64,000 nt of DNA. It comes from Nonomuraea typhae. GTDB lineage: Bacteria; Actinomycetota; Actinomycetes; Streptosporangiales; Streptosporangiaceae. Under the pieces are notes generated by a model. The model did not search any database and had not been told where the DNA came from. It was given only the letters and a program-made list of their open reading frames with translations. The stretch lies in the NCBI RefSeq assembly GCF_009760925.1, contig NZ_VRLV01000009.1:310001-374000 (forward strand), in the 5' to 3' direction. Positions 60,183 through 64,000 of this stretch are shown here, piece by piece (the stretch's first letter is position 1; each line of letters begins with the position of its first letter). The position numbers and the translations under genes were made by a program.

Positions 60183-62656
60183 CCGCCGCCGGTCAGGATG
60201 CGGTCCACCGTCTGGCTGGCGGCCGAGGTGGCCACGGCGGTGGCCACGGCGATCAGCACGGCCACCAGCGGCGCGGCCAGGCTGCGCAGACTGCGCACGT
60301 TCCTGACCCGGGCCCACGGCTCGCCGGCCAGGTGCATGTGGCGCCACTCCCAGAACAGGCCGAGGCCGATGAAGACCAGCGCCACCTGTCCCACCACGAT
60401 CGCCAGCAGCCGCAGCTTGTCCGGGATGGACACGTCCGGCTCGACGAAGGCGGGGATGTAGGCGGACAACCCGGTGAGCAGGGCCGCCACCATCACGTGC
60501 AGCACCTTGGTCATGGGCTGGGTGCCCTTGATCCGCGGGTAGAAGTAGCCGTACAGGAAGCCGAAGGCGGGCAGGGTCAGCAGGTAGCGGGCGTCGAAGA
60601 GGTAGTGGGCCAGGTCGGGGCCGTTGGGCAGGCCGTACATGAACACGAACGGCAGGCTCAGCAGCAGGCAGACCACGAACGCCTGCACCCCGTTGTGCCA
60701 GGGCGGGCAGGCGGCGCCGGTGGCGAAGGCGGTCTCGGGGTGGCGGCCGTGGTCGGCCAGGGCGGTTTCGAGTTCGGCGCGCTGCTGTTCGAAGTCGGCC
60801 ATGGACATCTCGCCGGTGCCGATCCTGCCGCGGCCGGACCGGTACAGCTCCTGCTCGGAGTCGAGCAGGAGGCGCTTGTGCAGGGCGGCCCTGACCATCG
60901 CCCGGTGCTCCTCCGGGGTCTGCGGCTCGACCAGGCCCTCGGGGGCGGGGCCGAGCAGCCACCACGCGCTGACCCAGGCGACGATCGAGGTGATCGACAG
61001 CAGCGGCACGCTCACGTCGAGGTCGGGCAGGTCGCCGCTGCCGCGCGGGGACAGGTAGAGCACCATGAGGCAGACGGTCACGCCGGCCACGGCGGAGGGG
61101 TGGTGGATGGCCTCCTGGCGGGCGCCGAGCCGGCGCAGGCGCAGCACCAGCAGGGCGAAGCCGAGCAGGAGCAGTCCCAGGACGCCGCGCACCAGCGGGG
61201 TGAGCGCCAGGGAGCCGAAGACCGGGTCGGGGTGGCCGGCGGCGGTGCTCCAGGAGCCGTCGTCCAGCCATTCCGTGGGCGAGCCCTGCATGAGCAGGCT
61301 GAGGACGACCGCGGCGGCCACGGCGCGGCGCGACCAGGTCCGGCACACGACGGCGACCGCGGCGATCGGGATCAGCGACCAGAACAGGCCCAGCACCAGG
61401 CGGATGCTGTCGGGCGGGTAGACGCCGTGCAGCAGCGCCTTGAACCACAGGGCCAGCGCCAGGGCGCCGACGGCGGTCCCGGCGGCCACGGTGGCCAGCC
61501 GTACGACCACGAAGCGGATGCCGAGGTCGGAGCTGAAGACGATCGCCGAGCCCGCGGCGGCCAGGACCGTGACGGCGGTGGCGGCGATCAGCACGGGATA
61601 CGGGAGCTGGACGTGGCGGCCCGACCAGAGGAGCATGCCGAAGGCGAGCAGCACGCCGAGCGCCGTGACGATGAGCGCGTCGCGGGTGGTCCAGGGCGCG
61701 GGGGTGGGCACGACGCGGGTGGCGTGGCGCAGCGCGAACAGGGGCAGGGCGCCGAACATCACCACGTAGGCGATGCCCTCCAGGCCCGTGGCGTAGAACG
61801 GGCTGGCCAGGATGGGCAGGGCGAGGGCCAGCACGAAGGCGAGCTCGCGGTTGCGCGGCTGCCGCCACCACGCCGGGCCGAGCGAGCGCAGCAGGAGGGC
61901 GATGAGCGCCAGCGCGGTGCCGATGGCCAGCTCGGTGCCCCATGAGAAGGCGGGTTCCTGCTCCTGGTCGGCGAAGCCGTAGGAGTCGTGCACGAGGGTG
62001 ACGGTGACGCGGAAGTTGACCGTGAACTGCAGCCGCTCGGCCTCCTCGCGCTCGGGTTCGATGCCCGAGGTGCGCAGGACGGTCCATTCGGTCGGGAACA
62101 GGGTGATCGTGCGCTGCGGGGTCAGCAGCGGGTGGGCGGTCGGGCTGTTGAACTCGAGGTTCAGCTCCTGGCCGCGGGCGAGCTGGCGCAGGACGATCAC
62201 CTGGAAGCGCGCGGTGGTCTTGCCCGCGGAGGTGACGAGCTCGGCCGGGTAACGCACCGTGGGCGCCAGCCAGCCGCCGCTGACCGCGGTCACGCCGAGG
62301 CCCTTGTCGATCACCGTGCGCAGATCGGCGGGCTGGGCGCTCCTGAGCCAGGCGGCGAGCGGGTCCTCCTCGTCCATGCGGAACGTGTGCGTGATCGTCA
62401 CCCGGGCCTGGTCCAGCCGTTCGTCGATGCGGGCCCTGGGGACCTGGCGCAGGTCCTCGGAGGTGGCCCGGGCGATGGTGACGTCGGTGGTGACCTTGCG
62501 CTCCCCGGCGGTGTCGGCGGGCAGGGGGCGCGAGGGGTCCGGCACCACGGGGGACAGCGGCCGGTCGACGGGCGTCGCGAGGACGGTACTCCAGATGATC
62601 GCCGCCGCCGAGATCGCGGCAAGCCCGTACGCGACGATCATTCGGATCAGGCCCAC
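60176..62656 (-). CDS. Large polytopic membrane protein, unknown function (DUF6185-like)
   Basis: An 826-aa protein with an N-terminal signal/anchor (IVAYGLAAISAAAIIWSTVL), an extracytoplasmic region of about 200 residues with VTIARATSEDLRQVP and TITHTFRMDEEDPLAAW, and then about 14 hydrophobic segments. A loop at about 620-660 holds LHKRLLLDSEQELYRSGRGR. I recall similar actinomycete proteins under DUF6185, but cannot confirm. Start uncertain (GTG 62656 or ATG 62641). No catalytic motif recognised. Its stop codon comes from the tandem repeat. Confidence 0.7.
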   Translation of the reverse strand: MGLIRMIVAYGLAAISAAAIIWSTVLATPVDRPLSPVVPDPSRPLPADTAGERKVTTDVTIARATSEDLRQVPRARIDERLDQARVTITHTFRMDEEDPLAAWLRSAQPADLRTVIDKGLGVTAVSGGWLAPTVRYPAELVTSAGKTTARFQVIVLRQLARGQELNLEFNSPTAHPLLTPQRTITLFPTEWTVLRTSGIEPEREEAERLQFTVNFRVTVTLVHDSYGFADQEQEPAFSWGTELAIGTALALIALLLRSLGPAWWRQPRNRELAFVLALALPILASPFYATGLEGIAYVVMFGALPLFALRHATRVVPTPAPWTTRDALIVTALGVLLAFGMLLWSGRHVQLPYPVLIAATAVTVLAAAGSAIVFSSDLGIRFVVVRLATVAAGTAVGALALALWFKALLHGVYPPDSIRLVLGLFWSLIPIAAVAVVCRTWSRRAVAAAVVLSLLMQGSPTEWLDDGSWSTAAGHPDPVFGSLALTPLVRGVLGLLLLGFALLVLRLRRLGARQEAIHHPSAVAGVTVCLMVLYLSPRGSGDLPDLDVSVPLLSITSIVAWVSAWWLLGPAPEGLVEPQTPEEHRAMVRAALHKRLLLDSEQELYRSGRGRIGTGEMSMADFEQQRAELETALADHGRHPETAFATGAACPPWHNGVQAFVVCLLLSLPFVFMYGLPNGPDLAHYLFDARYLLTLPAFGFLYGYFYPRIKGTQPMTKVLHVMVAALLTGLSAYIPAFVEPDVSIPDKLRLLAIVVGQVALVFIGLGLFWEWRHMHLAGEPWARVRNVRSLRSLAAPLVAVLIAVATAVATSAASQTVDRILTGGGP

Positions 62657-62792
62657 ACCTTGGATGATTCATCTGTGGCGGCTGATGTTCCACGCGAGTA
62701 GGTAACGGTGTGATTACACCGGTCCGCCGGATTTCTAGATCGCACTAGTCTGCCCCCTTTGTGCCGATGAGCAGAGAGGGGACTGCGAAATC

Positions 62793-63407
62793 GTGTGGAT
62801 CACCCGGCGACTTCGCCGCAACAAGGAGAAGGGAGTGCCTGACGACGGCCGCTTCCCGGTCGAGCGGAAGTGGGCCTGGCAACTACAGCTGACCGCCCAG
62901 GCGGAGACGGCCCTCATGGCCGGACTGCGCGCCTACGACGAAGCCGGCGGCGAACTCACCATCCACGGGGAACACGGGGTCCTGACGCTGTCCGGACCGC
63001 CCCGGGCGATCTCGCTGTACGTGCTGGCCGCGCGCTTCGCCGCGCTCAGCCACAACGCCCTGCGCGACCCCGCCGGCGCGGTCGCGGGCCTCATGAAGGT
63101 ACTGGTCGAGGTCGGCCAGCCCGGGGTCCTGCACCTGAGCGGACCCGTCGGCGCCGAGGTCCTCGCGGCCGTCCGCGAGGTCACCGGGGAGCTCGGCAGC
63201 TGGTACGGCGACGCCGCCCTCGGTTACGTGTCGGTGGTGGCGCCCGGGGACGACGAGAACACCCTGATGATCGATCTGGGCAAGGTGGCCGATCGCCACC
63301 GTGCCGGTGAGCCCATGCGGGAGGTGGTCCAGCGGCTCATCGACGACGGTGAGGTCACCTGGGCCCGGCCGCCCGTGGGGGAGCAGCGGCGCCTGGTTCT
63401 CCGATAG
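62793..63407 (+). CDS. Protein of unknown function
   Basis: A 204-aa soluble protein starting GTG (WITRRLRRNKEKGVPDDG), basic at the N-terminus. It continues GRFPVERKWAWQLQLTAQAE, then AGGELTIHGEHGVLTLSGPP and SVVAPGDDENTLMIDLGKVA. No membrane segment or known motif. It follows the large membrane protein by 137 bp, divergently, and ends 9 nt before a terminator. The coding bias (GC at third positions) supports a true gene. Confidence 0.65.
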   Translation: MWITRRLRRNKEKGVPDDGRFPVERKWAWQLQLTAQAETALMAGLRAYDEAGGELTIHGEHGVLTLSGPPRAISLYVLAARFAALSHNALRDPAGAVAGLMKVLVEVGQPGVLHLSGPVGAEVLAAVREVTGELGSWYGDAALGYVSVVAPGDDENTLMIDLGKVADRHRAGEPMREVVQRLIDDGEVTWARPPVGEQRRLVLR

Positions 63408-63416
63408 CACGACGAA

Positions 63417-63445
63417 GGGGGTACGGCGCGCTCCGCCGTACCCCC
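63417..63445. terminator. Bidirectional terminator between 204-aa gene and typA
   Basis: GGGGGTACGGCG (63417-63428) pairs perfectly with CGCCGTACCCCC (63434-63445) with a 5-nt loop. It begins 9 nt after one stop and ends 10 nt before the other. No T-run either side, but its core is the same as the terminator at 5558-5594. Confidence 0.65.
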
Positions 63446-63455
63446 TGTGCGTGTG

Positions 63456-64000
63456 TCAGCTGCCGCGCTTGGCGCGGGCGGCGGTGCGGGCGCGGGTGGC
63501 CGCGTCGAGGACGACCTTGCGGATGCGGACCGTCTCCGGCGTGATCTCCACGCACTCGTCGTCGCGGATGAACTCCAGCGCCTGCTCCAGCGAGAGCACC
63601 CGCGGCGGCGTCAGCGTCTCGGTGACGTCGGCCGTGGAGGAGCGCATGTTGGTGAGCTTCTTCTCCTTGGTGATGTTGACGTCCATGTCGTCGGAGCGGG
63701 AGTTCTCCCCGACGATCATGCCTTCGTACACCTCCGTGGTGGGGGAGACGAAGAGCGTGCCGCGCTCCTGCAGGTTGAGCATCGCGAACGCGGTGACCGG
63801 ACCGGAGCGGTCGGCCACCAGCGAGCCGTTGTTGCGGGTGCGCAGCTCGCCGAACCACGGCTCGTACGCCTCGAAGACGTGGTGCACCAGGCCGGTGCCG
63901 CGCGTCTCGGTGAGGAACTCGGTGCGGAAGCCGATCAGGCCGCGGGCCGGGACCACGAACTCCATCCGGATCCAGCCGGTGCCGTGGTTGGTCATGTGCT
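63456..64000 (-). CDS. typA: Translational GTPase TypA/BipA, C-terminal part
   Basis: The visible C-terminal 181 residues include RMEFVVPARGLIGFRTEFLT, HHVFEAYEPWFGELRTRNNG and TEVYEGMIVGENSRSDDMDV, the signature of TypA domain V and the C-terminal domain. NITKEKKLTNMRSS contains basic residues that contact the ribosome. The GTPase domain lies outside the window. TypA acts in late 50S assembly and stress. Complete at its 3' end; the rest continues past 64000. Confidence 0.95.
   Translation of the reverse strand, partial: HMTNHGTGWIRMEFVVPARGLIGFRTEFLTETRGTGLVHHVFEAYEPWFGELRTRNNGSLVADRSGPVTAFAMLNLQERGTLFVSPTTEVYEGMIVGENSRSDDMDVNITKEKKLTNMRSSTADVTETLTPPRVLSLEQALEFIRDDECVEITPETVRIRKVVLDAATRARTAARAKRGS

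Overview
High-GC actinobacterial chromosome. The core gene order gltX ... ndgR-leuC-leuD-hup ... cofC, plsC-gpsA-ddl ... thiL, thiD, rpmB, DAK2, recG, rsmD, coaD, yceD-rpmF, rnc, mutM, acyP, smc, ftsY is the one known from Streptomyces and, in part, Mycobacterium. Long Pro/Ala-rich proteins, GTG/TTG starts, a MelC1/MelC2 tyrosinase pair, a sigma-R-type ECF factor and a CofC enzyme for F420 point to a filamentous actinomycete, probably Streptosporangiales (Nonomuraea/Streptosporangium-like). The genus is inferred, not shown.

Layout. 1-5.5 kb: an Asp23 fragment, a FAH-family hydrolase coupled to gltX, a MATE exporter divergent from a PadR regulator with a dyad between them, and an unknown membrane protein. 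5.6-9 kb: M3 peptidase, tRNA-Gln and two identical tRNA-Glu genes. 8.9-13 kb: accessory material (methyltransferase, a broken heparinase II/III-like gene, unknown proteins). 13-16.5 kb: NdgR-like regulator divergent from leuCD, an 80-aa ORF overlapping leuD, and HU. 16.5-19.5 kb: MFS exporter and melC1-melC2. 19.5-32.2 kb: cofC, plsC-gpsA-ddl, a DUF3515 lipoprotein, an Lrp-like domain, thiL (apparently starting at ATC), a 689-aa membrane protein with a CBM2-like ectodomain, thiD, rpmB, DAK2 protein and recG. 32.2-33.3 kb: a repeat-filled spacer without a credible gene. 33.3-44.9 kb: rsmD, coaD, yceD-rpmF, rnc-mutM, an MFS/LysR pair, acyP, a small coiled-coil protein, smc and ftsY.

45-64 kb is more variable. 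It holds a 24-codon ORF with its own terminator, a TPR protein, a siderophore-uptake ABC system behind an iron box, a Cds1-like PLP enzyme, a sigma-R-like factor with no rsrA beside it, a MEDS-HATPase protein, an EamA/XRE-cupin pair, a secreted polysaccharide deacetylase coupled to a HerA-like ATPase, DUF2461 and DUF2079 proteins, a large membrane protein and the 3' part of typA.

Functional groups are leucine synthesis, phospholipid and peptidoglycan precursors (plsC, gpsA, ddl), thiamine phosphorylation (thiL, thiD), translation and RNA processing (gltX, rpmB, rpmF, rnc, rsmD, tRNAs), DNA maintenance (recG, mutM, smc, hup), membrane targeting (ftsY) and iron uptake. Tail-to-tail genes repeatedly overlap at their 3' ends. 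Several tandem repeats sit at gene ends or in spacers. The most unusual signals are the ATC start of thiL, the Gly/Ala insertion in the SMC hinge, the 14-bp repeat that stops every frame on both strands, the recG-rsmD repeat spacer, and the 24-codon ORF next to the TPR protein.
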